From positions 1 through 64,000 of the forward strand of contig NW_001914910.1 of NCBI RefSeq assembly GCF_000208925.1: a stretch of DNA of 64,000 nucleotides, written 5' to 3'. The notes beneath the pieces were generated by a model that was given only the letters and a program-made list of their open reading frames with translations, was not told the origin of the DNA and did not search any database. Shown here piece by piece: positions 40,034 to 50,052 of this stretch (positions are counted from its first letter, which is position 1; each line of letters begins with the position of its first letter). Source of the DNA: Entamoeba histolytica HM-1:IMSS. Lineage: Eukaryota; Evosea; Mastigamoebida; Endamoebidae. The translations under genes were made by a program, and so were the position numbers.

Positions 40034-41228
40034 ATGGCAAAGAGATTTTTCTTTACATCGGAAAGTGTTTCTGGAGGACATCCAGATAAAATGTGTGATC
40101 AAATCTCCGATGCTATTCTTGATGCATGCCTTGCACAAGATCCAAAATCACATGTTGCATGTGAAACAGCAACAAAAACAGGACTTATTTTAGTTCTTGG
40201 AGAAATTACTACTAATGCAGTTATTGATATTCCAAAGATTGTAAGAGGAGTTGTTAAATCTATTGGATATGATGATACAAATAAAGGATTTGATTATCAA
40301 ACATGTTCAGTTCTTTCATGTGTTGAACAACAAAGTCAAGATATTGCTAAAGGAGTTCATGTTGAAAAGAAAGAAGAAGATATTGGAGCAGGAGATCAAG
40401 GAATTATGTTTGGATATGCTACTGATGAAAGTAAAGAAATGATGCCATTAACACATGTTTTAAGTACAAAATTAATTTTAAGACTTCAAGAATGTAGAGA
40501 AAAAGGAATTTTACCATGGCTTAGACCCGATTCGAAATCACAAGTTACATTAGAATATGAAGAAGTTGAAGGACATTTAAAACCAATTAGAGTTCATACT
40601 ATTGTTATTTCAACACAACATGCAGACAATGTAAGTAATGAAGAAATTGCAAAAGGATTAGAAGAAGAAGTTACACAAAAAGTTATTCCAAAAGAACTTA
40701 TGGATGATAAAATGTTAAGATATTATAATCCAAGTGGAAGATTTGTTATTGGAGGACCAATGGGAGATGCAGGATTAACAGGAAGAAAGATTATTGTAGA
40801 TACATATGGAGGATGGGGAGCACATGGAGGAGGAGCATTCTCAGGAAAAGATTCAAGCAAAGTTGATAGATCAGGAGCATATTGTGCAAGATGGATTGCT
40901 AAGAGTTTAGTTCATGCAGGACTTTGTCATAGAGTTCTTGTTCAATTAAGTTATGCTATTGGTGTTTCACATCCATTAAGTATTAATGTAAATACATATG
41001 GAACTGGAATTTGTGAGGAGATCAATATTGGTTGATATTGTTAATAAGAACTTTGATATGAGACCAGGAATGATTATTAAAGAATTAGGATTAACAAGAC
41101 CAATTTTCCAAAAGACAGCAGTTGGAGGACATTTTGGAAGAAATGATCCAGATTTCAAATGGGAATTTCCAAAGGAATTAGAAATTCCAGCTGAACTTAA
41201 ACCAAAATTGTTGAAGAATGAACCATAA
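40034..41228 (+). pseudogene. S-adenosylmethionine synthetase with one frameshift
   Basis: The first frame (40034-41035) encodes a strong SAM synthetase from [20 protein letters not shown]. It contains [17 protein letters not shown], the ATP-site motif [12 protein letters not shown] and the P-loop-like [19 protein letters not shown]. After TYGTGICEE the frame hits a stop, whereas the next frame continues with [25 protein letters not shown] and [13 protein letters not shown] to a stop at 41228. A single extra base near 41018-41022 accounts for this. The combined length of about 397 residues is normal, and codon use is the strongly biased set of a highly expressed gene. It is either a recently broken member of a multicopy family or a sequencing error. 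It would make methyl donor SAM from Met and ATP. Confidence 0.9.
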
Positions 41229-41617
41229 ATTGAATACTTTTTAATCCATATTTTTGATTATTTCAACAAATAAATTGAATTTTACTTTCTTAACCATTAA
41301 TTTAAATTATTCTAAATCATCAAACAACTTTTATTTTATTGCTACATAATCTTTTTAATACTTCTTAATTGTGTTAAATTGGTTTAAATAAGGAAAAATT
41401 TTTCTATAATTCTTTTTGAACAATCAGTGTTTGTTTGTCAATTCTTTCATAACTAATAAGTCTCAAATCAATTCTTTGCTATTCCAATACAATACTAATT
41501 CATTGTAAAGAGAGATGCAAAGTGATGTTGTGAAAATACCATCTTAATAATTACAAAAAGAATAAAAAGAATAAAAGGAACTTAAAACTATAGTTTTACT
41601 ATACTCAGTCAAAATAA
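41229..41617. other. Intergenic region with GAAC promoter element
   Basis: 389 bp of AT-rich DNA. The only recognisable element is GAACTTAAAAC at 41578-41588, 40 bp upstream of the ATG at 41618. Confidence 0.5.
41578..41588 (+). promoter_or_regulatory. GAAC plus A-rich core promoter element
   Basis: GAACTTAAAAC, 40 bp before the small gene at 41618. The same spacing is seen at the PH-domain gene. Confidence 0.5.
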
Positions 41618-41920
41618 ATGGAACAGAGTCTAGAAGATAAGAAAAAAGGAAAATCAACTAAAGCAGGAGATGAAACAAGTCGTATTCGAATGAAGAAAAC
41701 ATTACACAAACATCTCACAGACCTTATGAATGCTATGGGAAAGAAGATGACATTAAATGAATTAGTGGAAATATTATGTGATGATTTTATTAAACATGGA
41801 GACACTAATAAACGATGGACATTAAATAAACCAACTCAATCATCAAATGTAAGTGCATTAGGAAAAGAATTTTATTTATCAGAACAATACTACAAATTAC
41901 TGTTTGAAGGATTATATTAA
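41618..41920 (+). CDS. Small basic hypothetical protein
   Basis: 100 residues, not recognised. Lysine-rich N-terminus (MEQSLEDKKKGKSTKAGDE), then a helical middle (RMKKTLHKHLTDLMNAMGKKMTLNELVEILCDDFIKHGD, about 24-62) that could form a small helix-turn-helix or a ribbon-helix-helix-like unit. The end is aromatic. It could be a DNA-binding or adaptor protein, but this is a guess. It is supported as a gene by a GAAC element 40 bp upstream and normal codon use. It converges with the next gene, with 35 bp between stops. Confidence 0.65.
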   Translation: MEQSLEDKKKGKSTKAGDETSRIRMKKTLHKHLTDLMNAMGKKMTLNELVEILCDDFIKHGDTNKRWTLNKPTQSSNVSALGKEFYLSEQYYKLLFEGLY

Positions 41921-41955
41921 TTATTGATGTTTTTAATTGAATTAACATGGCATTT

Positions 41956-42753
41956 TCAACGATTTAATTTCTTCAACTCGTCTAATTGGTGTAATAGCGT
42001 TGGCACCATTTCGTCTCCAACTGGGACTTTTTCTTGAAGAAATTGGAGAGCTGAGGCATGGTCATGTGAAAATAATGAAAAGTATAATTGAGCTAAAATG
42101 TTAGATACTCCACGAGCAATTTCTGATCGTTGATTCTTTTCTGCTTCTCTCATGACAAATTCCAATAACTCATTAATACTTACTCTTGTCATTTCTTTTC
42201 TTAATATAAGTTGACCATAACAAAGGAGTGATTCACAATAACATAATAAAGCTTCGTCTATTCTTTCTTTACTGCTTAATTTATCTCCTTTGTGTTTAAG
42301 TGTTCTTGCATCTTCTGAAAGGTTACGTTCAGATAGTTTCTTTTTAGAGTCTTCTTCTTTTGTTTTTTGGCTATGACTATGTCTTCTAGATGATCGACTA
42401 TTTGATCTTTTTGATCTACGTGGTGATTTGTTTTCACTATTTCGTTTATTATCACCTCTTCCTTCTGATGATTTTCTTTCAACTTCTCTTCCACGTGAAT
42501 CTTTTTCTTTTACTTTACTTTCTGTTTTTTCATTTTCTTTTGTCTTTTGGGAATGATTTAACGAAATTGTCATTTTGAGAACAGGTTTCTTTTCAGTCGG
42601 TTTTAGCGTTTCATCTTTTCTGTGAAATTTTTGTTCAATTCTGTAGATCATATCTTTGTTTTTAGATGGTTTAATTGTTTTTGTTGTTGTATCATCAGTA
42701 AATTCAAATTCTAGAAACGTTTTCATCACGTTATAAATTTCTTCATCATACAT
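41956..42753 (-). CDS. Hypothetical protein with RS/charged linker and helical C-terminus
   Basis: 265 residues. Residues 70-150 are a low-complexity Lys/Glu/Ser/Arg region with SR dipeptides (SNSRSSRRHSHSQ), typical of nuclear or RNA-associated proteins. A helical domain (about 150-265) begins EDARTLKHKGDKLSSKERIDEALLCYCESLL. That pattern of lysine-rich helix then amphipathic helix recalls the C-terminal homology domain of AF4/FMR2 proteins or a TPR-like bundle, but I cannot assign it. The N-terminus (MYDEEIYNVMKTFLEFEF) is acidic and conserved-looking. A possible transcription-elongation or splicing role is inference only. Overlapping small ORFs are shadows. Confidence 0.65.
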   Translation of the reverse strand: MYDEEIYNVMKTFLEFEFTDDTTTKTIKPSKNKDMIYRIEQKFHRKDETLKPTEKKPVLKMTISLNHSQKTKENEKTESKVKEKDSRGREVERKSSEGRGDNKRNSENKSPRRSKRSNSRSSRRHSHSQKTKEEDSKKKLSERNLSEDARTLKHKGDKLSSKERIDEALLCYCESLLCYGQLILRKEMTRVSINELLEFVMREAEKNQRSEIARGVSNILAQLYFSLFSHDHASALQFLQEKVPVGDEMVPTLLHQLDELKKLNR

Positions 42754-42850
42754 GTTTTATTCTCAAACGATAGTTTAAAAAGATTTTTTCATTAGTTCTT
42801 CTAAAATTTTTGAATAACTAAAAATCATCTCAATTTGTGTTATTAATAAA

Positions 42851-43258
42851 TCAAGAAAAAAGCCATAAAGTTAGATAAGTAAAGATAGTTGATAAAATGA
42901 CTGACAAACCAACTAGTCTTATATTTCTTTCTTTTATAATTAATTTTATTAAAGTATAAATATTAGTGGTAGTAAAAGGTTTATTTTCATAATGACTACT
43001 ATTCTGGATTTTTTGAAAAGATGTATTTTTTTGTTGTGTGATTGTTGTGTTTATTGTACTTTTGATAGAATCTGTTGTGTTCTTTGTAAACGTAGCATTC
43101 AACTCTTTTTTAATAATTTTTATACGTGTATTATTGAGACTTTCAGGATATATTATAATCTTCTTTATGTTTTTTGGTTGTTCTATCATAGGAGTCATAC
43201 CAAAGAACAAAGTGATTGAAGAAAATAACATCAGACCTATTGCAACAATTTTGTTCAT
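42851..43258 (-). CDS. Small membrane protein with signal peptide/anchor and C-terminal TM
   Basis: 135 residues. Residues 1-22 (MNKIVAIGLMLFSSITLFFG) are a signal peptide or anchor and residues about 113-134 (LVGLSVILSTIFTYLTLWLF) a transmembrane helix. The region between carries several N-glycosylation sequons (NNT, NAT, NTT, NTS, NSS) and is Thr/Lys/Asn-rich, so it should face the lumen or the outside. No homologous family is recognised. The many sequons suggest a surface or endomembrane glycoprotein. It is divergent from bystin, with about 200 bp between starts. Two plus-strand ORFs across it are shadows. Confidence 0.65.
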   Translation of the reverse strand: MNKIVAIGLMLFSSITLFFGMTPMIEQPKNIKKIIIYPESLNNTRIKIIKKELNATFTKNTTDSIKSTINTTITQQKNTSFQKIQNSSHYENKPFTTTNIYTLIKLIIKERNIRLVGLSVILSTIFTYLTLWLFS

Positions 43259-43406
43259 TAAAGAATAATGAGTTAAAGACTTCTATTAATTCAATAGATA
43301 CTAATAAAAATAGAATAGACGCTGATTATTTTTTAAAAAGATTATTTATTTCTTATTAATATAAAATTTATTTTTAAATAACATAAATTAAAAAAAATGT
43401 TATATG

Positions 43407-43428
43407 AAAAGGGTTGTTTTACCCTTTT
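43407..43428. repeat. AAAAGGG/CCCTTTT hairpin just upstream of bystin
   Basis: A perfect 7-bp stem (43407-43413 with 43422-43428) with an 8-nt loop, ending 28 bp before the bystin ATG. It contains the ACCCT core shared with other promoters here. It could be a regulatory site or lie in the short 5' UTR. Confidence 0.55.
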
Positions 43429-43456
43429 ATTTTTTTAAGAAAAATGATAAAGTGTA

Positions 43457-44752
43457 ATGAAAGGACAAAGAAAACATAGAGCTGTTGAAGGAAATGAAAC
43501 ACCAGCAAGCAAAAGCAGATTACCTCTTGAAAAGGAGATGGAAGAAGCACAAAAGACACATAAGTCAGTACGAGTCAAAAGTAAAAAAGTAGAAAAACAA
43601 GATGAGGCAGGTTTAAATGAACAAGAATCAAAAAAAATTGTTGAATCAGCAATGAAGCAATTAAAAGAAGAAAAGGATGCAATGGAAGAAGAGCAAGTAA
43701 ATGAAAATCCACAAATTGAAGAATTAGAACAAGATGAAGGACAAATGATGGAAATGGAAGACCTTGAAAGTGATGATTTTGAAGATAGTGAAGATGATAA
43801 AGATAATGAAGAATATGATGTTAATATTGATGAAGAAACAAAGAACCTTCTTTCAGCGTTTTCTCAAGATGTTCAAGTAGTTGATGTTAATACAATGATT
43901 TCACAACAATATGAAGATATTAAGAAAGAAGAAAAGAAAGAAAAACAAAAAGAACAAAATAACCAAATAGAAGGAAAAGAAAAGAAAATCAAAGAAAAAG
44001 TCTATCCACAAAAAGTTAAAAAGATTTTTGAAGAGCTTGGAACTTTTTTGAGTCATTATCATGTTGGAAAATTACCAAGAGTCTTTAAATTACTTCCATC
44101 ATTTGAAGAATGGATTCCATTATTACAAATGACTAATCCATCACAATGGACTCCACATAGTTTATTTGCAGCAACACGTTTATTCCTTCATACAACTAAT
44201 TCAGAAACAGAACAATTCTTCAAAGTCTTTTTATATCCAATTATTAGACATTCAATTCATCAAAATAAAAAATTACATTTCCAAGAATATTTAGCACTTA
44301 AAAAAGCAATTTATCGACCACAAGCATTTTTTAAGGGATTGATCTTCCCTCTTTGCCAAGAGAAAGATGTCACTCTTAAGGAAGCCACAATCATTGCATC
44401 TATTTTACACAAAGTTTCTATTCCTTCAAAACATAGTGCAGTTGCACTTTATAAATTGTCAACAATGGAATATAACTCTACTCAAGCTCTATTTTTGAAA
44501 ACACTATTAGATAAAAAATACTCTCTTCCATATGCTGCTCTTGATGCTGTTGCTAATTATTATATTGGGTTTATTGATAAAAAAGTTGATACACCATTAT
44601 TATGGCATCAAGGGTTGTTAGTTTTTGTTCAAAGATATTCTAAAGACTTTAAACCACAACAAGTCCAACAATTATTACGATTATGTCAAGTTCATAGGCA
44701 CCATGCAATTACCCCATTAGTTATTGTCCAGTTACAGAAACAAAAGGATTGA
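43457..44752 (+). CDS. ENP1: Bystin (Enp1), small ribosomal subunit biogenesis factor
   Basis: 431 residues, close to the usual bystin length. Residues 1-190 are a highly charged Glu/Lys/Asp low-complexity region. The bystin domain (about 195-425) follows, with LPRVFKLLPSFEEWIPLLQMTNPSQWTPHSLFAATRLF, YLALKKAIYRPQAFFKGLIFPLC, PSKHSAVALYKLSTMEYN, LLDKKYSLPYAALDAVANYY and LLWHQGLLVFVQRYS. Enp1 joins pre-40S particles with Ltv1 and is needed for 20S pre-rRNA processing and export. Together with Rrp40 and IMP4 it is the third rRNA-processing gene in the window, but the three are not adjacent. Intronless. Confidence 0.95.
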   Translation: MKGQRKHRAVEGNETPASKSRLPLEKEMEEAQKTHKSVRVKSKKVEKQDEAGLNEQESKKIVESAMKQLKEEKDAMEEEQVNENPQIEELEQDEGQMMEMEDLESDDFEDSEDDKDNEEYDVNIDEETKNLLSAFSQDVQVVDVNTMISQQYEDIKKEEKKEKQKEQNNQIEGKEKKIKEKVYPQKVKKIFEELGTFLSHYHVGKLPRVFKLLPSFEEWIPLLQMTNPSQWTPHSLFAATRLFLHTTNSETEQFFKVFLYPIIRHSIHQNKKLHFQEYLALKKAIYRPQAFFKGLIFPLCQEKDVTLKEATIIASILHKVSIPSKHSAVALYKLSTMEYNSTQALFLKTLLDKKYSLPYAALDAVANYYIGFIDKKVDTPLLWHQGLLVFVQRYSKDFKPQQVQQLLRLCQVHRHHAITPLVIVQLQKQKD

Positions 44753-45197
44753 TTTGAATTTACACTTTTTTGATTGATTCATAGTTGAAAATGGTTATTT
44801 GTTATAAAAAACAATACTTTGGTACGAAAGAGAGTATCTCATCTTCTTTTTTGATTTTTCTTCTTTTGAAAAACAAAGCACTTTACTTCTAATTAATAAT
44901 GGTTTAACACAAAACTATCTTCTTGAAGATTTTAATTAAAACTCCATCCCTTTTATCAATACAATCTAGAGAATAAAATTTGTATTTTATAATTAGGTTA
45001 GAACAAAGAGGTTTTAAGTTAAATTTTATTTATAAAATATATTTTCAATTTATTTTACTCAAAAAATAAGAAATAAGTTTTTAATTTAGTTTAGTAAGTT
45101 TATTTTTTGGATAAGATTTAATCTTATTGAGTCAAAAGTCATCTCTAGATGAAAGGTCAATAGATATTTAAGAAGAGGATGTAGGAAAGTGATTGGT
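44753..45197. other. Intergenic region, nothing recognised
   Basis: 445 bp of AT-rich DNA between bystin and the small RRM-like gene. No gene or clear structure is visible. Confidence 0.5.
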
Positions 45198-45563
45198 ATG
45201 GAAAACTCAAAGGGTAAAATCTGGTTGAGAGTTCCTTCTAATGTTACAAATGATGTTATGTTTCGTTATTTTAATTGTATTGGTAATATTCTAAGTTTCA
45301 AAATTTGTTCTATTGATGACAAAAGTAAAGTAGTGAAGTTAGTTTATGAAAGTGAAGAAGACTGTGAAAAGTTGAGTCATTGTGCCCACAATGTCTGTCT
45401 TTTTGATGATGAGTTTAAAGTGACTGTATTGAAACGAGAAGGGAAGGTGTATGGAACAATGGGAACAGATGGGTTTGGATTAAAAAAAGTGGGTAAGAAT
45501 ACTCAATCAACAAGGTCAAAGTATGAAGACATCCACCTTGATTACCCATTAGGGTGGATGTAA
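45198..45563 (+). CDS. Small protein with RRM-like fold pattern
   Basis: 121 residues from the ATG at 45198 (the frame extends upstream only to a GTG). The pattern KIWLRVPSNVTNDVMFRYFNCIGNILSFKI, then KVVKLVYESEEDCEKLSHCAHN and FKVTVLKRE follows the beta-alpha-beta-beta-alpha-beta order of an RRM (about residues 5-80). The RNP1 and RNP2 aromatic consensus is weak. The tail is Gly/Lys-rich with a terminal YPLGWM. RNA binding is therefore plausible but unproven. No other family comes to mind. Confidence 0.6.
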   Translation: MENSKGKIWLRVPSNVTNDVMFRYFNCIGNILSFKICSIDDKSKVVKLVYESEEDCEKLSHCAHNVCLFDDEFKVTVLKREGKVYGTMGTDGFGLKKVGKNTQSTRSKYEDIHLDYPLGWM

Positions 45564-46221
45564 GATTGGCTTTTAATTTTATTTTGTTTCTAAGAAGCTT
45601 TTTAGTTGGAAAATGTGTAGTTGTACTTGTTGTACAATTTGTTTAGTGAAACAAATTTACTTAACTTTTTAAAAAATAGACATTGTTAGAAATTTTATTT
45701 AGAAATAAGTTGAGGTTAATGAAAAAGAAGAATTTTTTTGGTATTGTGAAATGAGAATTTAGACACTAGTCAGTTAGATTAGATGACATTAAACTTTCAT
45801 CTGAAATTGGTCATTGTATTAATGAAGGTGTTATAAATTATTATAAAAATAAATAAAGTTTAATCAAGGTATTATTTTACATAAGCAAAGAAAAGATAGA
45901 CACTATGTTAAAGGTTAATTTAAAATATAATGTTGTTTGTTGTAAACAATAAATGTATAAATAATTTATTATTTTCAATAAGAAGATATTTGATTGAACA
46001 AAAAAAAGAAATTCAAAAAGGATAAAACAGTCATATCTTGTACAACAAATAGTGGAAATGAAAAACTATTATAAACAATTAGTTCAAATTGATTTTTAAT
46101 GAATAATTCAAAAGAAGAAATGAACTTTTCTAGTAAAAATTTACAAATTTTTAAAAAAAAGTGTATAGCTATTTTCTAGTAAAAATTAAGTAAAAGAACT
46201 AAGAATTAAAACGTAAATTAA
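45564..46221. other. Intergenic region, nothing recognised
   Basis: 658 bp of AT-rich sequence. AAGAACTAAGAATTAAAACG (46199-46218), just before the next ATG, contains a GAAC core. No gene is supported. Confidence 0.5.
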
Positions 46222-47135
46222 ATGGGTGAACAACCACAACAAGCCAATAAACATAAAGACTTTCTCAAGGTATATTTTACGTCTGAACAATTAAAAAAAA
46301 TACCAGTATACATTATATTTCCATTAATTGGGATTACTTACGTTTTAATAATGACATTAATTATCTTTCTTTTACCAAAAGTATATGGAGATTCAAGTCA
46401 TTATATTTTTTGGTTGATTCTTGGAAATATTATGTACTTTTTAATTACATATAATTTTTATCAATGTCACTATGTCACACCTGAATGTATACCTCAACAA
46501 TATTACCAAATTAATGAAACAGAAAAAGAAAAATATGAGTATTGTGATAATTGTAAAATGTATAAAGGAGATCGAGTTCATCATTGTAGCACTTCAAATA
46601 AATGTATTTATCGATATGATCATTATTGTGGATTTATTGGTAATAGTTTAGGATTTCATAATTATAGGTACTTCTTTCTTTTCCTTTTTTATTTATGGAT
46701 TTCAATGTTAATTGTTGATTGTCATGTTTATTTCTTATTTACTCATGTTGATATAGTTTGTTATTCCTCTTCATTTCTTTTGTTATTTGCTAATTTTTTA
46801 TTATGAGCTTTATAAATATTAAAAGAAACTAATCTAAATAGTCACAACTCCCATATTTCGTATTAGTGTTTATCTCATTATTCTTTGGAAATTTAACTTT
46901 TGCTTTGACAATGGAAATGGGATTTATTGCTATAACAATTACTTTTAATTATACTTCAAAAGAATTGGTAGAAACATTAGCAACACTTGTTAAAGAAAAA
47001 CGTTGGACTCCAAACAAACATTATAAATCAATTTTATTAAACTGGAAAGAAGCCATGCAAGTTTCTCCTTCAGAACCTTTGTTTTTAGGTTTCTTACCAA
47101 CTTCTCCTCGTTTTAAGGATAATAAGAAATTGTAA
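46222..47135 (+). CDS. DHHC-family palmitoyltransferase (DHYC variant), two exons
   Basis: Exon 1 is 46222-46755 and exon 2 is 46842-47135. The 86-nt intron (GTTTGT...AATAG) is phase 0, giving 275 residues. Four membrane helices surround a cysteine-rich domain (about 106-145): EYCDNCKMYKGDRVHHCS...CIYRYDHYCGFIGNSLG. The active-site motif is DHYC (133-136), as in yeast Akr1, with the catalytic Cys136 kept. The fourth helix lies in exon 2 (YFVLVFISLFFGNLTF). It should S-acylate membrane-associated proteins, for example small GTPases, at Golgi, ER or plasma membrane. It is followed 114 bp later by an ankyrin-repeat gene, which recalls that Akr1-type enzymes fuse the two modules. Confidence 0.9.
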
Positions 47136-47249
47136 TCCTCAAATTTGGTTTCTTAGTTTTGAAGTTTTTATTTTTTAATTTTACTATATAAAGATTTTAG
47201 TTAGTTTAATGTTCATTTAAAGGAGAACTGTTAATTATAACAGAATAAA

Positions 47250-49265
47250 ATGAAAAGATGCAATCCTTTCACCTTTGGGTACTTTAATGAAAGACCAAAC
47301 GTTGAGGAACAAGAAAGTTCAAAGGAAGCACCTACAGCATTACATATTGTTGTGTATAAAAATAGATTTGATTTTATTGATTATATTGTTCATTCATTAG
47401 AATTTGATGTAAATTGTATAGATGAAAAGGGAAATACCCCTTTGCATCTTGCTTGTGCCTTTGGATTTTTGGAGTCTGTTCAGAAATTAATAGAACTAGG
47501 TGCTGAGCCAATGGTATATAACAAAAAAGGAATTATTCCTCTCTTTAGTGCTTTAAGAAACAACCACCTCTCAGTTGTTAATTATTTAATTGAGCATTGT
47601 AGAAGAGAAATGTTAGCAGCAATAGATTTACGAGGATATTCTGTTCTTCATTACGCAGTATTTATTAATAGTTCAGAATTTTTAGATAAATTAAATAATT
47701 TCTGGTGTATTACTGATTTAGTAAATAATAGTTGTAATGATGGAATATCTACTCCTCTTCACATAGCCTCTAGATATGGTACAAATGAGTCACTTCAATG
47801 GTTATTGAAACATGACGCTAATACAAAAATTGAGAATGAGATGGGTGAAATTCCACTTATTATTGCAATAAAACATAAACAAATTAGCACAATTAACATT
47901 CTTCTTCCATTATCACCTCTCAATGTTCCTGATAATTATGGCCAATTACCTATTCATCATGCAGCGTCAATAGGAAACTTATCATTAATTAAAAAACTTA
48001 TTGAATTGGATAATGATTCTTTAAATAAGAGTGATACCAATGGTAATTATCCATTCCATTGTGCTCTCAAATCAAATGATATCAATACCATTGATTACTT
48101 TTATCCTAATAAACATTACTTTTCTAAATCAAATTCGTATGGAATGACACCTTTAACATTAGCAATTGCATGTGGAAGTACAAAATTATTAAAATATTTA
48201 CTTGCAAAAGGAGCTTCTCTACAAACTCAAACTCTTTCTGGAACAACCCCATTACTTTGTGCTGTAGCTCATGGAAAATTAGAAATAGCACAACAATTGT
48301 TTAACATTGATCCAAGTTTTATTAACGATAGGGATTATAATGGAAATACCGTTTTTCATTATGCTGTTCAAAACTCTAATTTTCGTGTTGTTAAATGGTT
48401 ATACTCACTTGTAGGTCAATTATTTAATCAACCAAATTATGTTGGAGAAACACCTTTACATATTGCATGTTTGACTAAAAAGTTAAAAATGGTAGTTTTG
48501 TTAATAGAACATTGCCATCATCCACTCGTTTGTTTTACAACTACACAAAGAAGCCCTGTCCATTATGCTGTTTTAGGTGGTAATTATGACATAGTTAAAT
48601 ACTTACTTAAAAAAGCACCAACAATTACTTGCCAACCAGATAAGAATAAACTCAATTTCCTTCATTATTGCTGTAATAAAAGTTTCATTTATTTACTTCC
48701 ATTAATTTTGAAAAAATTCCCATTGTTAATGAACTTTCAAGATGGATGTGGTAGAACACCGTTGCATATTGCTGTTATCAAAAATGACGCACTAGCAGTT
48801 TCAACTCTTGTTGAAAGTGGTTGTGATTGTATGATCAAAGATATACGAGGATTGACACCTGCTGAAAGTGCAATTAACAGAGGATATATACATTGTTATA
48901 ATATCATTCAAAAAATTCCAAAAGAACGTTGGACAACAATTAAGAAGGTAGAAGTAACAAGACAGCCAAATAAATTTGATAATGGAAAAATACTTTCATT
49001 AGTTATAGGAATGCACATCAATGTTGTTTGGATTCATAGAAGTGGATGGGCAATTGGTATTGATGAAAGAGGAAATACAGGACTGTTTTCTTTAGACAAT
49101 TGCAAAACTATTGAACTAAATCCTATTGAAAGACAACAAGTAGAAGCAATTTTAAAAAAGAAGAAATTTGTCAGAAAAGACTTTGAAAAGAAGAATAGAA
49201 GTCAATCCGTAGCAATTTCTGACAATATCCTTGAATTTGATGAAGTATTAACCCAAAGTAAATAA
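47250..49265 (+). CDS. Ankyrin-repeat protein with C-terminal SH3-like domain
   Basis: 671 residues. Residues about 27-560 are some fifteen ankyrin repeats, such as GNTPLHLACAFGFLESVQKLIELGA, TPLHIASRYGTNESLQWLLKHDA and RTPLHIAVIKNDALAVSTLVESG. A C-terminal segment (about 585-635) has the SH3 order KILSLVIGMHINVVWIHRSGWAIGIDERGNTGLFSLDNCKTIEL, including the GW pair and GLF strand. The tail is basic. This ankyrin plus SH3 scaffold is likely to link membranes or small GTPases with the cytoskeleton. It shares strand and a short gap with the DHYC palmitoyltransferase. Intronless. Confidence 0.85.
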   Translation: MKRCNPFTFGYFNERPNVEEQESSKEAPTALHIVVYKNRFDFIDYIVHSLEFDVNCIDEKGNTPLHLACAFGFLESVQKLIELGAEPMVYNKKGIIPLFSALRNNHLSVVNYLIEHCRREMLAAIDLRGYSVLHYAVFINSSEFLDKLNNFWCITDLVNNSCNDGISTPLHIASRYGTNESLQWLLKHDANTKIENEMGEIPLIIAIKHKQISTINILLPLSPLNVPDNYGQLPIHHAASIGNLSLIKKLIELDNDSLNKSDTNGNYPFHCALKSNDINTIDYFYPNKHYFSKSNSYGMTPLTLAIACGSTKLLKYLLAKGASLQTQTLSGTTPLLCAVAHGKLEIAQQLFNIDPSFINDRDYNGNTVFHYAVQNSNFRVVKWLYSLVGQLFNQPNYVGETPLHIACLTKKLKMVVLLIEHCHHPLVCFTTTQRSPVHYAVLGGNYDIVKYLLKKAPTITCQPDKNKLNFLHYCCNKSFIYLLPLILKKFPLLMNFQDGCGRTPLHIAVIKNDALAVSTLVESGCDCMIKDIRGLTPAESAINRGYIHCYNIIQKIPKERWTTIKKVEVTRQPNKFDNGKILSLVIGMHINVVWIHRSGWAIGIDERGNTGLFSLDNCKTIELNPIERQQVEAILKKKKFVRKDFEKKNRSQSVAISDNILEFDEVLTQSK

Positions 49266-49408
49266 TTTAAATAACTCTTGTTAACTGTTTTCGATTATAT
49301 TTTCTCCTTTTCTTTGGAATTTTCTTTATTTTCGTCGTTTTAGTATTTTTAGAACTTAATTGAAGGAAAAAGTTGAATATTTAAACTTCAAATTACAAAT
49401 ATTCATTA

Positions 49409-50025
49409 ATGACTAATCATACTCTGAAACAGAATTTAAGAGTCTTTGTGAAGGAAAGCTTTTCTTTTGTGATTTCCCTGAACTTGCTGTTGATGATGAA
49501 ATTTTAAATAAAAAACTCATCAAATACAATAATGAATGGAATGCCCAAAAAAGAATGGAAATATTTAGCACTATCGTTGGTCATGTAGGAGAACATGTAA
49601 AAATGATAGGACCATTTTACTGTAATTTTGGGAGATACATCAGCATTGGTGATAATTGTATTATTAATTTTAATTGTACTATTCTTGAAGGAGGACCTGT
49701 TACTATTGGAAATAGAGTTCTTATTGGTCCAAATTGTAATTTAATTGGTATCTCTCATACTACTTGTGAAAAAATAAGAAATTATGGTGCTTGCACTGCT
49801 TTAGGAAAACCAATTGTCATTAAGGATGGTGCATGGCTTGGGGCTGGAGTTATTGTACTTCCAGGTGTAACTATCGGAGAGAATGCAGTAATTGGTGCAG
49901 GGAGTGTTGTTACTCATGATATTCCAGACAAGATGGTTGCGGTTGGAAGTCCAGCAAGACCAATAAGAAGAGTATCTGAATATCCAGACTGGACACCAGA
50001 CCAAAGAGATATACCACTTAATTAA
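49409..50025 (+). pseudogene. Maltose/galactoside O-acetyltransferase-like gene with broken 5' frame
   Basis: The hexapeptide-repeat acetyltransferase body is intact from 49423 to 50025: SLCEGKLFFCDFPELAVDDEI (the Mac-type N-domain), GPFYCNFGRYISIGDNC, the acetyl-CoA site GISHTTCEK with its catalytic His, GAWLGAGVIVLPGVTIGENAVIGAGSVVTHDIP and VAVGSPARPIRR. The only upstream ATG (49409, after a GAACTT element near 49351) is in another frame. In the body's frame a TAA occurs at 49414-49416. One missing base between the two would reconnect them. No GTTTG intron can explain the shift. Translation from the internal ATG at 49555 gives 156 residues but loses most of the N-domain. It is either a recent pseudogene, an N-truncated enzyme or a sequence error. 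The family is commonly bacterial. Confidence 0.8.
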
Positions 50026-50052
50026 GAAATGATTTTTATAAAACAAGATGAA

